Positions 6,318 to 7,020 of a DNA stretch of 7,020 nt are shown here, piece after piece; within the stretch, counting starts at the first letter, position 1; each line of letters starts with the position of its first letter. The DNA comes from an uncultured Collinsella sp. (GTDB taxonomy: Bacteria > Actinomycetota > Coriobacteriia > Coriobacteriales > Coriobacteriaceae). A model generated the notes under the pieces. The model made no database searches, had not been told where the DNA came from, and saw only the letters and a program-made list of their open reading frames with translations. The stretch lies in contig URTD01000099.1 in NCBI GenBank assembly GCA_900550735.1, positions 1 through 7,020 on the forward strand, given 5' to 3'. The translations under genes and the position numbers were made by a program.

Positions 6318-6356
6318 CGAGCCCGTGTCCCCAAGGGATGCGGGCTCGTTTCTTTT
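6318..6356 (+). terminator. Intrinsic terminator after tRNA-Leu
   Basis: CGAGCCCG (6318-6325) pairs with CGGGCTCG (6341-6348). The stem can extend through two wobble pairs to TCCC/GGGA with a CAA loop, about 14 pairs in all. A T-rich tail, TTTCTTTT, follows at 6349-6356. It lies 12 bases after the tRNA CCA end. Confidence 0.88.
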
Positions 6357-6372
6357 ACACGCCGGCGGGGCT

Positions 6373-6445
6373 CTAAGTTGCGGTGGAATAGTTCCTGTTT
6401 TGGTAGTTTACCAGCCCATTTAGGAACTATTCCACCGCAACTTAG
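6373..6445. repeat. Perfect 24-bp inverted repeat, 25-base loop
   Basis: The left arm 6373-6396 (starting CTAAGTTGCGG) and the right arm 6422-6445 (ending CCGCAACTTAG) are exact reverse complements over 24 bases. The loop is 6397-6421. No T-run follows, and the tRNA already has a terminator, so ordinary termination is unlikely to be its role. It could be a remnant of a small mobile element, a protein-binding site or a dispersed repeat. Confidence 0.9.
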
Positions 6446-6453
6446 GTTGGTGT

Positions 6454-6540
6454 TCCCACATTTTCCGATGGAAAATCGTGGTTGTCTCCCACATTTTCCG
6501 ATGGAAAAACGTGGTTGTCTCCCACATTTTCCGATGGAAA
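6454..6540. repeat. 33-bp tandem repeat, 2.6 copies, hairpin-forming
   Basis: Unit 1 (6454-6486) and unit 2 (6487-6519) differ at one base. Unit 3 (6520-6540) keeps the first 21 bases. Each unit begins TCCCACATTTTCCGATGG, and each full unit contains a dyad in which CCAC and TTTTCC pair with GGAAAA and GTGG around GAT. Unit 3 stops 14 bases before the -10-like box of the ATPase gene, so the array could be an operator region. It is too short and lacks spacers for a CRISPR array. Confidence 0.9.
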
Positions 6541-6554
6541 CTCCCAAATGGCCT

Positions 6555-6560
6555 TATACT
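6555..6560 (+). promoter_or_regulatory. Candidate -10 box of the ATPase gene
   Basis: TATACT lies 23 bases before the ATG at 6584. The expected -35 position falls inside the third, partial 33-bp repeat and matches the consensus poorly (CGATGG at 6532-6537), which would suit an activator-dependent or repeat-regulated promoter. The evidence is weak. Confidence 0.35.
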
Positions 6561-6583
6561 AGCCGAGAGGGTTGGGAGGCAAT

Positions 6584-7020
6584 ATGCAGCGACAGCTTAT
6601 GAGTGAACTTATCGCTTGGAAATCAAGGGCGAATCGCAAACCTCTCTTGCTTAAGGGAGCCCGCCAGACAGGAAAGACTTGGCTTCTTAACGAATTCGCA
6701 AGCCAGCAGTATCGAAACGTCATCCGTTTTGACTTTATGCTCGAGCCGAGCACACGCTCGCTGTTCGATGGGAACCTCGACCCCAAGCGCATCATCTCCC
6801 AGATAGAACTCCTACGTGGCCAAACCGTAACGCCGGAAGACACGCTCATCATCTTCGACGAGATCCAAGAGGCGCCACGCGGGATCACCTCGCTCAAGTA
6901 CTTCAACGAGCTTGCACCCGAATACCACATCGTAGCAGCCGGTTCCTATATGGGCCTCGCGCTCCGACGCGAAAACGAGTCATTTCCCGTCGGCAAAATC
7001 GACCAGCTCACCATGCGTCC
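6584..7020 (+). CDS. AAA_14/DUF4143-type ATPase, N-terminal part (3' truncated)
   Basis: The frame is open from the ATG at 6584 to the window edge, giving 145 visible residues. It has a P-loop GARQTGKT (residues 25-32, Lys31), Walker B LIIFDE (88-93, Asp92/Glu93), AGSYMGLALRR (119-129) and FPVGKIDQLTMRP near the edge. That order is typical of the AAA_14 ATPases that carry a DUF4143 domain at the C-terminus and usually total about 400 residues. They are common in accessory regions of gut bacteria and archaea, and their role is unsettled. A GGGAGG ribosome-binding site (6574-6579) lies 4 bases from the ATG; another ATG five codons later (6599) is less well placed. Base composition is visibly less GC-rich than in the two-component genes, consistent with transfer. 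Confidence 0.88.
   Translation, partial: MQRQLMSELIAWKSRANRKPLLLKGARQTGKTWLLNEFASQQYRNVIRFDFMLEPSTRSLFDGNLDPKRIISQIELLRGQTVTPEDTLIIFDEIQEAPRGITSLKYFNELAPEYHIVAAGSYMGLALRRENESFPVGKIDQLTMR

Noticed and set aside
6454..6540. CRISPR-like array
   Set aside because: The units are directly adjacent with no unique spacers, and fewer than three copies exist.
6218..6547. Minus-strand 109-codon open frame across the tRNA and repeats
   Set aside because: Its end is the antisense of tRNA-Leu (the familiar false LEPTI/ARDFKSPAY peptide), and its start is the 33-bp repeat read as an 11-residue repeat. No ribosome-binding site was seen.
6559..6930. Minus-strand 123-codon open frame opposite the ATPase gene
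   Set aside because: The plus strand carries Walker A and Walker B motifs and a good ribosome-binding site over the same bases.

Overview
The window looks like a chromosomal stretch of a GC-rich actinobacterium. Gene content and protein style (GluQ-like synthetase, ArlRS/OmpR-type two-component pair, galactitol-type PTS EIIB, tRNA-Leu, AAA_14-type ATPase) best fit a gut Coriobacteriia such as Collinsella. That assignment is recognition from memory and was not searched.

Left part (1-1476): the 3' end of a glutamyl-Q tRNA(Asp) synthetase gene reads rightward. It converges on a leftward pair: a small two-helix membrane protein followed by a calcineurin-like metallophosphoesterase. A 558-base gap (1477-2034) follows. 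It holds a 184-bp element with long imperfect inverted repeats (1637-1820) and, beyond it, a plausible promoter.

Centre (2035-4707): a compact rightward operon of three genes. They encode a membrane protein with an N-terminal UBA/EF-Ts-like domain and a DUF4342-like hydrophobic core, an OmpR-family response regulator with an unusually long Ala/Gly/Ser linker, and a sensor histidine kinase whose start overlaps the regulator's end. A strong, probably bidirectional, terminator (4674-4707) closes it. The kinase should sense at or near the membrane and phosphorylate Asp52 of the regulator. The co-transcribed membrane protein is a candidate accessory factor.

Right-centre (4730-6190): a leftward pair, a galactitol-type PTS EIIB and a VOC/glyoxalase-fold protein, with no EIIA, EIIC or sugar enzymes visible. 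A divergent rightward gene encodes a membrane-anchored, TPR-like helical protein.

Right edge (6191-7020): tRNA-Leu(UAA) with encoded CCA and its own terminator, then about 190 bases of repeats (a perfect 24-bp inverted repeat with a 25-nt loop, and 2.6 copies of a 33-bp hairpin-forming tandem repeat). These lead directly into the promoter region of an AAA ATPase gene that runs off the window. This tRNA-repeat-ATPase arrangement resembles the start of an accessory segment. I found no clear CRISPR array, complete transposon or phage module. The structured intergenic repeats are the most unusual content.
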